Assembly: GCA_024138025.1 (NCBI GenBank)
Contig: JAMXBD010000632.1
Location: 558,001-622,000, forward strand
Length of the DNA stretch: 64,000 bases
DNA from: Combretum micranthum
Lineage: Eukaryota > Streptophyta > Magnoliopsida > Myrtales > Combretaceae
Reading direction: 5' to 3'
The notes under the pieces were generated by a model. That model did not search any database and was not told the origin of the DNA. It saw nothing but the letters and a program-made list of their open reading frames with translations. A program made the translations under genes and the position numbers. Shown here piece after piece: positions 12,220 to 22,447 of this stretch (the first letter of the stretch is position 1; each line of letters begins with the position of its first letter).

Positions 12220-12590
12220 TCAGGATGAAAAAACATAAAATATCAACACAACTCTCAGTTTCTCCATTACAGCCACTGTTGTCTTATACCTACCTTTCAA
12301 CAACATTCCATTAATTATGGCTGCGAAATCAAGATAGAGTGCGATTATGATAAAACTAGATTGGAGGAGCATAAGGTTTTTAAAATGATCAAGAAGAGCA
12401 TCCCTATTATGGACACAACAAAACCCAAAACTAATTTCCTTAACTCATGACTTTGAAATAGCGAAGTGGTTGGATTACTTTGGATACCTGAATTCGTTAT
12501 TGTTGCTGGAGGCGTGCTCTCACCGGAGTTTGGTGGATCTAGAAAATTTGAAAAGACTTTAGCAGCTTTCTCATGTATAGTGTCCGACAT
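12220..12590 (-). pseudogene. small membrane protein, copy B (frameshifted)
   Basis: I do not recognise this family. The frame opens with ATG at 12590 (MSDTIHEKAAKVF) and runs through NSGIQSNPTTSLFQSHEL, then a hydrophobic segment VLGFVVSIIGMLFL. Near 12380 the homologous frame shifts by two extra bases relative to copy A and continues as FKNLMLLQSSFIIIALYLD, FAAIINGMLLKG and VVLIFYVFSS-stop (12220). Copy A reads YKNLTLLEASLITIALSLG, FAATWNGKLLRV at the same place, so homology is clear at protein level. Two to three hydrophobic spans suggest a membrane protein. Unless an intron removes the shift, B is a pseudogene. The ATG here marks the ancestral start of the family. The upstream DNA also resembles copies A and C. 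Confidence 0.65.
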
Positions 12591-12599
12591 GCCTTATTG

Positions 12600-13519
12600 C
12601 CCGAGGTTCTATCCTGTATTTGATAGAGGACAATATATTTTACGTAGTTTACATTTAAAAACAAAAAAAAAAGAAAGAAAGAAAGAAAATAAAAGAGAAA
12701 ACATGTTATGCAAGTAACAAAGCAGTTAAACACAAATTGTATACTGTACAATTTTTCCGTGTATTTATTATGCAGATTTTACAAGATGAATTTAAAATAC
12801 TATATGTAATGGCAAAATATGAGTTATCCTAATTAAGACGCAAAGCCCCCACAAATGCTTCAAAAGAAAATATTTATATTTACTTAGAAGAAAAAGAAGA
12901 ACATAAGTATCATAATTCATATTTTAAAGAGCACTTAGTAAAACTCAATTCTAGACATCATCATGATTTTGGAATCGAACTGAACCAAAATCAGAACTGT
13001 CGGTTTTGGATCTTGAAATTAAGAAAGCAGAACCGAAACCATCTCCCACAGTTCCAATCCAGATCCATGGAGCCACCGGATCCTGATTCCGATTTTGGTA
13101 CCACGGAACCATCATTTTTAAAAAATAAAAATAAATAAATAAATTTTAAAATTAAAATTATTATTAGATTTAAAAGTATTAAATTATTTAACCAAAGTTT
13201 TTAAAAATTTATTTAGAATGCATATTTATTATAATAATACATTCAATATATTATAATTAGTATTATAATATTATAAAATACTCTAAAAAATAAAAAAATT
13301 ATAATGTAAAAAATAATTTCACATTATTAAAAAAATAAATTTTAATCTTGTGACCAATTCGTGGCAATTTCATGCATAAAGGGAGCAATCATAAGCACCC
13401 TTTTTGCTTGCTTTCTATTTTGTAGAGACAGGAAAGCTTGAAATAGGAGAATATCAGGGAAAAAAACCAAAAATAAAAGAAAGAAAAAATGTAAAACAAA
13501 TTAAAATATAAGTAAAAAA
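12600..13519. other. AT-rich intergenic DNA with a hAT-like GGTTC/GAACC-rich patch
   Basis: No gene. 12965-13110 is rich in AACCGAAACC/GGTTTTGG motifs of the kind found at ends of non-autonomous hAT elements, but no terminal repeat pair was found. The rest is simple AT-rich sequence with (GAAA)n at 12671-12686. Confidence 0.4.
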
Positions 13520-13703
13520 TAACAACACTTTAAAAAGAATAATAAATATATCAAAAATTGAAAACTGAAAAAAAAACAGAAAAACAAAATAAGAAAAATA
13601 TTAAAAACGGATCTTTGGTGGTTGAAAAGTGCCATTGGACAGTATTAGCACCCAATAGATAAAGGAGACATCACCCCCATTAAACTTTTTGCCATTTTTT
13701 TAT
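13520..13703. repeat. direct repeat, copy 1
   Basis: About 184 bp starting AACAACACTTTAAAAA and ending TTTTTGCCATTT. It is nearly identical to 14220-14405, including CGGATCTTTGGTGGTTG and GGACAGTATTAGCACCC. Differences are a few substitutions and A-run length changes. Confidence 0.9.
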
Positions 13704-14219
13704 AGGGTTAGTTTCACCTATGGTACCTGAACTTTTTAAATAGAACGAAAATATATTTAAATAAAATTTTTTCACATAAAAATAACTAAATTTTTCCTCA
13801 CTATTAGCAAAAGTAATGTTGGCATGATACCGACCATTTCTCCGACGAATTTATGATGTGTCAGATTTATCTATCCTACGTGAGCTTTTCTCTCTCCTAC
13901 TAAGCATACTGTTCCTTCTATCTAATATATTTTAACAATACCGTTGTTTTACGCGCTCAATTTCTAATAAAAATAGTATTTCTCTGACCTTCTCTTTTTT
14001 AAGTTCTCGATTCTTCTCTCTCTCTTCTAGGTCATCTTATCCCTACCTTCATGTTTTCATCTTTTTACCATAAGATCACTATATGAAAAACCTTGCTTTC
14101 TCCTCCGTACTATCACACATTACCGTATAGCCGTTGGATTTTGATAGAGTAAAAGGAGATGGTGGTAGTCCTAGTTATGAGAAATTATAATGGTTGTCTA
14201 CCTAAATACGGTAAGAATA
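13704..14219. other. unique segment between the direct repeats
   Basis: 516 bp starting near TTTCACCTATGGTACCTGAAC. No coding signal and no terminal repeats were noticed. It could be an insertion that arrived with the duplication or the spacer of a tandem duplication. Confidence 0.5.
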
Positions 14220-14405
14220 ATAACAACACTTTAAAAAAATAATAAATATATCGAAAATTGAAAACGGAAAAAAAAAAACAGAAAAACAAAATAAGAAAAA
14301 TATTAAAAACGGATCTTTGGTGGTTGAAAAGTGCCATTGGACAGTATTAGCACCCAATAGATAAAGGAGACATCAACCGATTAAACTTTTTGCCATTCTT
14401 TTATA
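14220..14405. repeat. direct repeat, copy 2
   Basis: Second copy of the 13520-13703 sequence in the same orientation. High identity indicates a recent duplication compared with the other repeats in the window. Confidence 0.9.
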
Positions 14406-15564
14406 TTATAAATTTTGCGAGTCCGAAGGAGCTACTTCAACCAAAAAGGGCAAAAGAAAAAAAAAGAAAGAGTCGTTCGTTAATTTTATAATTACTCTCA
14501 AAATGAAGTAACCAAAAACAAGTGGATCTATTATAAGAAAGTAGCGTTAAAAAGGATGAATTGTTTTTCTAGAAATGCTGTCTCTTTTTTTATTTTACCA
14601 ATAAATACTTATCACTTGAAATAAAATATAAGGTGATTGATTTCATTTTAGAGATTTTAAAATTTTTTAAATTTATCTAACGCCTGACAGGTATTTATAT
14701 TTTTAATTATAGAAACAGAACAATACTTATGGAAAAGCAGATTCCAATCCCATTTTAAAAGAAGCTTGGACAAAAGTTCGTCTATTTTCTCGTGAGTTGA
14801 GGAATAATAGCCTGCGATACATGCAAGTTGCAACTTAGGTTCTAATTTGCAAGTACATTGCAAAAACCAATGTTCTTGCCATACGTGTTTCCCCCTGATT
14901 GCCTGCCTATATCTATATTATTTAAACATTGGTGTCTTTTTTTATTTTTCATTATTATCCTTAAACTAAAATTGTTTTTTCTAATTACATTAAGACTTAA
15001 AAAAATAATATTTCAACTTTTTAAACTTTCTTCTTTTATTTTCTCTCCCACTCACACCACTTTCTATGTCTCCTATCATTTTTTTTCCTTCACAATTATT
15101 TTCAAAATAATAACTATTACTATTTCAAAATGATAACTCCTATCTCTCCCACTTTCATTAATCTCGGATTCTAATAAAACCACTCTCATTTTTTTTTTTT
15201 TTCAAAAAATTATGTTCAAATTTTAAATAATTATAATAACTATTTTATTATATTTTATTATCTTAAAAAAATTATCTAATCTCGGACTTTATCTTATATT
15301 TTTTCTGCACACGTAGCGGGGTGCTATTGCCCGCTAGTACATATAGGGAGAGAGGGGACAAACAAAGAGTAAAGGTTGTTTTCCTCATGACCCTCGCCAA
15401 CACAGCAAAAAGCTATAGCGATCCTACATCTCCTCGCTTTTTTATTTTATTTTCTTTCTTTTTTTTTTTTTCTCCAATAATCTTGTTAGCCAACACTAAG
15501 TGTGTGCACAGTATGATTCGGTTCATTAATAAAACAATGAAGAATAAAAATAATATGTTTAATT
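14406..15564. other. no recognisable gene
   Basis: AT-rich and pyrimidine-rich DNA. Short frames (14657-14863 minus, 14858-15133 plus, 15321-15578 plus) are low-complexity Phe/Leu/Ile/Ser strings without domains. Confidence 0.5.
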
Positions 15565-15747
15565 TTTTTAATATATAAAACTGTTCGACCTAGTTCGAAT
15601 CATATGGTTCGGTTCATAGTCCCAAGCCAAACCGCGAACCGTTTGCTCTTCATCGAACCGAATCATGAACCGAACCGTTTCAAAAAAGAATCAAAATTTC
15701 GATTTGGTTCGATCCACTATTCGATCGGTTTTTTTGCACAACCCTAG
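15565..15747. mobile_element. solitary hAT-like terminus
   Basis: A GGTTCG/CGAACC-rich block ends in TTTTTTTGCACAACCCTAG (15729-15747). Its reverse complement CTAGGGTTGTGCA resembles the terminus of the hAT-like element at 22448 (TAGAGCTGTGCA). No opposite end was found, so this is probably a truncated non-autonomous element. Confidence 0.4.
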
Positions 15748-16069
15748 TCAACACTTAAGTTACAGTGGCTCCGATGCCATAAGTCGCATCGTAATAAAGT
15801 ATCTTGAAATTATGTGGCGATCGATTGCTTGTTACCACAATGAGGACCATTTACGTGAGAATAAATAGTTTGGTCATAGGTTTGGAAATCTAATGACATG
15901 CGCGAAGTATACTATGTCGTTACTTGAATCAAATTGTTTTCCTACAAATGTAAATAATTTTGTCGGAATTAATATTTTAAACCGGAAAGTTGCATATGAT
16001 ACATGCTTAAAAATTGCAGCTAAATAATTGGTTTGCAATTGAATAATTTGTTATTAGGCCAAGTCTTTA
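15748..16069. other. no recognisable gene
   Basis: Mixed AT-rich sequence without coding or repeat signals, apart from the TTA at 16067-16069 that flanks the next element. Confidence 0.5.
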
Positions 16070-16385
16070 TGTCACATTTGGTACATTAGAATGATTTGAA
16101 ATGACTACAAGATGTCTTTGTTGGAAATATCCCTAGCAATAAATGCAAGTTATAAATATGCAATAGGATAAAAGAGTAATTATATTACATGCAATTAATA
16201 AAGTTAGAATGGAATCGTGATTTTGCCTTGTCAAAGGCAGAATTAAATTTCCTTCTAAAGCCGGAATCGTTGATTCCAAGGAATTATGATTCCCGTTTGT
16301 AAAGGTGCATCCAAACATGGAAAAGAGAATAAAACCCGGAATCACAATTCCATTTTAGGTCTATTCCTGCGTACTAAACATAACA
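16070..16385. mobile_element. MITE with TTA target duplication (PIF/Harbinger type)
   Basis: The element starts TGTCACATTTGGTAC and ends GTACTAAACATAACA; reverse-complementing the end gives TGTTATGTTTAGTAC, a matching inverted terminus. It is flanked by TTA at 16067-16069 and 16386-16388, the target duplication typical of PIF/Harbinger. The 316-bp interior has GGAATCGTGATT...GGAATCACAATTCC palindromic blocks and no coding potential. A related truncated copy lies at 61465-61700. Confidence 0.7.
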
Positions 16386-17820
16386 TTATGAAATTTTGTT
16401 TTTAAACCTGTCTTTAGGAGTAAGTTAGAATATGTTATATATATCAGCTCTTTTAATTAAGCATTGATGTGAATGAATTTGTATACTTTAAAATCATATG
16501 CTCTTCTTCTTCTTCTTCTTCTTTATTTAATTTCAGCTAATGCATACAATGGGCAATCATCCCATTTGTAATAATTCTTTACAGGTTCATCTATTGTGGT
16601 ACATGTAGACACGTTTTACACTGACTCACACGGAGTAGACGAAAGTGTGAATACATACCTTTTCTTAAGAGACGAGACGAGGTAGATAATAAGAAGCCAA
16701 TAGTGCTGTTTGATCCTGCGATCATAAAAAAGCTTTATCTATATCACACAACGATGCAGTTTCTAAAAAGCTTCGTTGCCCTTCTCTACGTTCTTCAATG
16801 AATCGTTTATGAAAATATACAAAACATCTTTCGAATTGGAAAGCCTATAGATAAGACAAATAATGGGATCCTAAGTCTGAGTCATTAAAACACAACGTGC
16901 ACTAACTATAAATGTATCTTGTTTTGGTTGTGTCATGTGGCTCAAGGTTCGGCTGTGAAGTGTGTCCAGAGAAAAAAAAAAAAGGGATGTTTGGCCAATT
17001 CGCCATTACTTTAGTCAAATCCTCCTTTTCTTGGAAGCCTGTGTCTACAGAAGTTTATTGCTTTCTTTTTTCTTTTTTTTTTTCCTTTTTTTCTTTTGAA
17101 ATTAGGGATATTCCTGTGGTTTGCTAGTTTTTGGATGTCAATTTGATTACGCTACCATGAGCCTGTTTTTGTATTTTTATCTTTGTCATTGTGAAGAATC
17201 TGTTTTCCCCTTTTCTTAATAAATCTCATCATGTCTTTTCTATTCAGTTAGCCTACATAAAAGGAGTATCTTGACCTTTGCCTGGAAATTAAAAGTTGCT
17301 AAATACTTTTAATTTCCAAATTTACTACCTTGTTCTAACTTAACAAGCATCCATGACAAATAAAATTTTGCAAATTCAAACTTCAAAAGTAAAATATACA
17401 AACTAAATTTCAATAGAATATAGTATTTAGCGATTTCAAACTTCATGGTGCAAAATTTGAGAAAAGATATAAAGTTTAGATAGTCATTTTGACCATATCC
17501 TTAACATCTTAATTATTAGTTTATGTTTATACATTATTATAGATCCACCTGGTTTATACTATATATATTTTTTCATATACTAACTAGTATTTCCACGTAT
17601 ACCTTCAATATTAATGAGGATATTGTTGCCTAATAACTAATCACGGTAAATTAATTAGATTCAATTATTCCTCCTTTAAAACGTAATTTGATTTGAGCTT
17701 TGATCTTGATTCATTGACCAGGTTTTTTTGCGAGTTTCTTTCTAATCATGGTTTAATCAAATACTTCATGAAGTAAATTGTATCTTCTGCTAATAATAAT
17801 GTTAGACTGTAATTTTTATT
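16386..17820. other. no recognisable gene
   Basis: AT-rich intergenic DNA with a (CTT)n run (16501-16525), short poly-A and poly-T tracts (16970-17095) and no supported gene. Confidence 0.5.
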
Positions 17821-17826
17821 GATGAT

Positions 17827-18240
17827 TTGAGAAATGAAAATATCAATTTGTGGATTTGGCCATGTTGGCCAAGGATTATCATGCTGTGCATCCAGCAGCA
17901 AAATGAACTTTCAAAGGGGCGTGCTCTGTTTAAACTTCTCACAACATCTCCGTTCGCCAGCTCTGTTTTGGTTATGGTAATTGACGAAACTTACGAAGTT
18001 TTTCATACATTTGGTAGACTCAAGAACTTGATTGCTATCGCATCCTCCCCTCATAATCCATCTATGGCTGGACCAAAAAGTTCGAGCCTACTTTAGGCCT
18101 CCGATTGTTAGTAAAACATGGAGAAGATGCAACTGAGTATATTCAAGCTAATGGATCTTCGAATGATAAATGTTTGCGCTTGACCTCATTGTTAAGTGAA
18201 AACATGGAGGGGCCATGTTAGAAAAGTGTAAGAAGTTAGT
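17827..18240 (+). other. possible decayed exon, family not recognised
   Basis: Codon texture here is less AT-biased than around it and long frames overlap. One frame reads MKISICGFGHVGQGL (17834-17880), which looks like a GxGxxG nucleotide-binding turn; another runs 17827-18096; a third reads LRLLVKHGEDATEYIQ, ANGSSNDKCLRL (18090-18180). The frames do not join without shifts. This could be a relic of a dehydrogenase-like host gene or chance. I cannot name a family. Confidence 0.25.
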
Positions 18241-19446
18241 AAATGAAGGGTTAAACTTCTGCATTTTCGTCTCTACTTTCGTGTAATTGACTAACTTCAC
18301 TAAGAGAATACGCTGAGGATAGCAAAATCAAGATCAACTGGCATTATTATCCAGAATTTTTGCGTTGTCATCAGATGTTTCTTTTCAACTAAGGACATGT
18401 GAAGCATGTTAAGGTGCATACAAATGAGAATTTTGATAATGCATTGTACACATTTTGAAATTCCAAGGACTGTCACATTGAGGTTGAGAGCAGTATAGAC
18501 ACAAATACCATAATCCATCGATATTAATTTTTAATAATAACTCTTATGGTGAAAAGCCATTGTTACTTTAAATTTCTATTTATGATCAAAATGCCTTCTT
18601 TCATCTTTTGCTCTCTCACCCTTTCCTATTTTTTTCCGTACTTTTTTTTCTCTCCCAACTCACCCGTTCTGTCCTCCTACCACTCTTTCTCCTTTCAACG
18701 GTAAATCTTCTTTCTTTTACTTTGAAACCAGTTTTCTTTGGTGAATACTCTCCACACATTGTCAAAAACATGTTCCCCTCATGGAACCATACTTCCCTCT
18801 TTCTTCTCTTTGTGAAACTTTCAGTAAGTAGGGTTTTGTTGAGAATTTGGTTAAGTTACGTCGCTTTAGAGGAGTGTTTGCTGTTTTGTAGTGTTACTTG
18901 GAATCTACCCTTTGTTTTGGCACATTTCGTCATCCCCACCCTCTTCCTCCTCCCTTTTTTTTTTGGTTGCAACCGAGGCCTTTGAGACTGAATGAGATGG
19001 CATATTGTCAGAATTTGCTACGACTAGACCGCGACAAAGTAGTATTTGTGGTGTTTCTTGGCGCTCTATTCCTTCTCTTGTGGAGGTAAAAATGGCTTTA
19101 TAGACAGATCAAATAATGAGATGGTGTATTTGCTCGTAATTCATGAACATTATGTGTTCCTAATGCCCGAAGAGTTATGCTTACTTTTCTGAAAACTTTG
19201 TTACTTTTTTATCTGAATTTTGTTCGTTAATAGTCGATATTAGAATCTAAAGCAGGGTCATATTATTGGTATGAGATTAGAAAATATTTATCTATAATTA
19301 TAGGTGATGTCAATGTCCAACGAAAATGTGAGTTCAAATGCATTCCCTATAAAATAGGTAATTGAGTAGAAAAAATAAGAGAAATTTCAAAAGGAAATAC
19401 AATTTACTTTTAAATTTAATTTACATGGAACATCTTTTTCAAAGGG
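18241..19446. other. no recognisable gene
   Basis: Pyrimidine-rich in 18600-18970, which creates a 125-codon hydrophobic frame (18608-18985) of Phe/Leu/Ser that I do not accept as a gene. The rest has no signal. Confidence 0.5.
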
Positions 19447-19700
19447 GTCTTTTTCTGATACTAACCCTTAAGACAATAATCTTAAACAATAGGATCTTTT
19501 TTTAATTTTGATCTTAAACAATAGATCTTAAACCAGGATCTTAGTCTCTCTTTTCAATGGTGTCTTTCTAATTCTAATCTTAAGGCAATAATTCTTGAGT
19601 CAATAGGATCTTAATGTCTCTTTCCAATGGAGACAATAATCTTAAACCTTTAGGATCTTAGTGTCTTGTCAATGGGATCATAGTGTCTGCTTCCAATTGA
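19447..19700. repeat. irregular tandem repeats upstream of copy A
   Basis: Several imperfect units combine AATCTTAAACAATAGGATCTT with TAGTGTCTCTTTCCAATGG. GGATCTTA recurs about five times and the CAATGG element three or four times. The array stops just before the TATA-like site of copy A, so it could act as a repeated promoter element. Confidence 0.65.
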
Positions 19701-19705
19701 ACTTT

Positions 19706-19720
19706 CATATATATAGAGAG
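19706..19720 (+). promoter_or_regulatory. TATA-like box upstream of copy A
   Basis: CATATATATAGAGAG lies 160-175 bp before the coding region and directly after the tandem repeats. A second TATATATATAG lies at 19845-19856, at a position matched by TATATATAGAG in copy C. Which one is used cannot be told from sequence. Confidence 0.4.
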
Positions 19721-19861
19721 TAACCTTTGCTGTGTATAGTATCACCAGATTGCTACAATTTTCTTGTCGAGGTTCGTTTCCTGCAACTTTCCAAGTCCCC
19801 CGATTTACTTGTGCTTCTCTGCAGATCGACGCGTGTGTGTTTGTGTATATATATAGCATAG

Positions 19862-20527
19862 AATCGTGGCCAACAAGACATATTGCACACTATACACGTG
19901 AGAGCTGCTTTAAGCCAATTGTACTGCGGGCTGAAATCCTCCATTCCAAACTTCCAAGACAGCACGCTTTCAAGCAACCACAACCACCATTTCAGCCTTG
20001 GCACTCTTCTGCATATCGGAGCTGCTCTAAGCCGACTCTACAGCTGGTTGATCTCCATTGTCAAAGTTTTCTTGAACTATTTCAATGTATCACCCATTCT
20101 TCACCAAGGCAGGACAGGAGGCCAAGATGAGCAAGTTCAATCACAGCACGACCACGATTCCAACCATACCCATGAAGCATCCAATAATGATGTGAATCCA
20201 ATCATGCCCCCATTCCAAAGTAAAAATTTATCTAAAGCAGTTTTGAATTTTGCTATGTCAACGGCAACAGGACTGCTCCTTAATCAATATAAGAACCTTA
20301 CGCTTCTCGAAGCTAGTTTGATTACAATCGCGCTCTCTCTTGGTTTTGCAGCAACTTGGAATGGCAAATTGTTGCGAGTTTTGTATCCAAGGGCAGCAAG
20401 TCTATTGGAGATTTTTGGTGCTGCATTAGTCATTGTGACGTTATATGGGCTAATTAGCTCGTTCCTTCCACTAGCTTTAGTATGGACATCCTGGTTGTGT
20501 TGGGCTTGTCACGTTTGCCGCTTATAG
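19862..20527 (+). CDS. small membrane protein, copy A (open frame, ancestral ATG lost)
   Basis: Not a family I recognise. The frame is open for 222 codons to TAG at 20525-20527. Near the N-terminus a 39-residue unit is duplicated: RAALSQLYCGLKSSI and GAALSRLYSWLISIV, with coding DNA about three quarters identical at a 117-bp period. A His/Asn/Asp-rich linker (HDHDSNHTHE) follows, then hydrophobic spans around FAMSTATGLLL, LLEASLITIALSLGFA and IFGAALVIVTLYGLISS, continuing to a Trp/Cys-rich end (WTSWLCWACHVC). This suggests a membrane protein with an exposed N-terminal half. Copies B and C have ATG where A has ATA (19880-19882), so A lacks the inherited start; the next in-frame ATG is at 20204 and would give 108 residues that still hold the hydrophobic part. 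It may be a recent pseudogene, use a near-cognate start, or gain a start by splicing. Confidence 0.5.
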   Translation, partial: NRGQQDILHTIHVRAALSQLYCGLKSSIPNFQDSTLSSNHNHHFSLGTLLHIGAALSRLYSWLISIVKVFLNYFNVSPILHQGRTGGQDEQVQSQHDHDSNHTHEASNNDVNPIMPPFQSKNLSKAVLNFAMSTATGLLLNQYKNLTLLEASLITIALSLGFAATWNGKLLRVLYPRAASLLEIFGAALVIVTLYGLISSFLPLALVWTSWLCWACHVCRL

Positions 20528-21825
20528 TGAGCCTCCTTCCTCTTAAATCTGCAAAAGAAACAACCGATTTTAACCCGAATCCCTTGGATCCACTTGTCTG
20601 ACCATTGATGTTTTTCCAGTGTTTTGAATTTATCTTTTGAAATAAATTTTTAGTATATAGATGCAGTTTGTAGTGAATTATTCATTAGCACTGAATCAAT
20701 CTTCTGTGCAAAGATTTTGAATAAGCTAGAGGTTAGAGTTTTGAATATAACCATGACCCTATTCTCTCCCTCTCCCCTTCCTTCCCTCTCCTTGTTTATG
20801 ATGTGTGTGGATATGCATATTACAAATGAGTGTGAAATTAATTTCTATAAACTCTCAACCAAAGCATTTAGATTTTTCTTGGCTTTTAGGTTCATATCAA
20901 GGTTTCATTCCTTAATTCCAAATCTATAATGAAATATCAGTATATATGGCCTCTAACGAATTTGTCTAGAGGCTGAATGAGCTTGATTTCTTTGCAAATA
21001 TCTTCCAAATAATACAACCCTATAATAGCTTATGGTTTCTTAAATGTTAATTTTGACATCAAATCATGGTTAACAATGTGTGAAACTACTTCTTCTTACT
21101 TTTTCATTTCTCAGGTAATTTTGCAAGTTGACAAAATCAGTTGAATCAGATTATTCCTTCTGAGTAAAAATGTCTCTTTTTTATTTGCATCTATTTTTGA
21201 CAAATAGTATATTTAAACGTAACAAAAATAAAATGTCAAAATGACTTGAAAACAATGATCCAAAGAGACCTTTAATAGCGTAACTAGGATCGCATTATTA
21301 ATTTTATGGTTTGACTAACTTTTTATTTTGATTATATGCTTAGATTATTCTCAATCGAGTCAAATAGGGTAGGGTGTGTTGACATGATACCTTATGAGGC
21401 TAAGTTTGCATGTAACAATTAGAATCCTAGAAGACTTAGGATTGAGCTTCGAAGACCCTATAGGGAAGCGAGTTTAGTTCGAGTTAAATATGATCCATCT
21501 CAAACCCTCTCCAATTAGATCTCTAAATTTGCATGTTATTTAATTATATGTTTTTATTTAAAATGGGATTAACATATATAAAGTGTTCATCTGGTCTATT
21601 AGATATTACATATAGTGAATAATATTTCATATATATAACAAGATATGTACAATTAAATGAACTTTCATGCAATTCGAAGTATGGAACGACATAAATCTAT
21701 CAAGTTACGGTGATTCATAGATAGTAGAGAATTAATTAGTGAATATATCAGTTAATTAATGTGATGTAATATGAGTTAATTAATTAGGAATTTTTCAATT
21801 TATTAATAAAGGATTAGTAATTGTT
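20528..21825. other. no recognisable gene
   Basis: Downstream flank of copy A. AT-rich with no supported frame; a short frame at 20717-20929 is low complexity. Confidence 0.5.
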
Positions 21826-21927
21826 GATCCAAACAATCTGTACCACACTAGGAAAAAAAATATAGGTACGTAAATATTCCTTGATTGTATATCCATGCAA
21901 TCTCTACCATACTAGGAAAAAAATGGC
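21826..21927. repeat. short tandem duplication
   Basis: The phrase ATCCAAACAATCTGTACCAC-ACTAGGAAAAAAAAT at 21831 recurs with few changes at 21890 (ATCCATGCAATCTCTACCAT-ACTAGG), a period of about 60 bp. Confidence 0.7.
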
Positions 21928-22415
21928 TAATTACAAAAACCTTATTTATGTTTTAGTCTATTTATAAATATATGACCTATGTTAATTTTTTTAACAGTTA
22001 GGCTACCTAAGTTTAATCCAAAAGTATAGATATCATTTAATAATTTTACAAGGACAAATGCTAGTATCTTAAAGGTTTCAGAAATTAACTTTTTAATATT
22101 TATTTAGTAATATTTTTTTATTAAAGTAATAGTCCTAATCTATGTATCACTTAAATAATATTTAATAATATGGACACTTTTGCATAAAATTCATGTCACT
22201 TAATTGTCAAAAAAAATTAATGCAAGTAATGTGTTTACAAACAAGCCAAAACCCATATACAAAAATAATTGGTTGGTCTCTTTTCTCAAATCTTATAAAT
22301 CTTAAATAGTATTTAATAATATTAATACTTTTATATTATCAATTATAAAAAAATTAATACTAATCATGTGTGTTCAAATAAATAGGTAAAAAAACAAATA
22401 AAGCTTTTATAATTA
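21928..22415. mobile_element. MITE family 1, copy a
   Basis: Starts TAATTACAAAAACCTTATTT and ends in its near reverse complement AAATAAAGCTTTTATAATTAA. The interior matches 51199-51617 in the same orientation (TATTTATAAATA...TGACC, then CTAAGTTTAATC, then GCAAGTAATGTGTTTACAAA). No coding capacity. Superfamily not assigned because the target duplication is unclear. Confidence 0.65.
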
Positions 22416-22447
22416 ACTTAAAAAAAATAAATTGAGTAGGTCCCTTT

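Noticed and set aside
16912..17127. 71-codon frame
   Set aside because: Built around poly-A and poly-T runs, no domain.
18608..18985. 125-codon hydrophobic frame
   Set aside because: Pyrimidine-rich DNA gives Phe/Leu/Ser strings; no homologous copy or motif seen.
19732..20130. 132-codon frame and minus-strand frames overlapping copy A
   Set aside because: Shadow frames; the frame ending at 20527 is the one whose protein resembles copies B and C.
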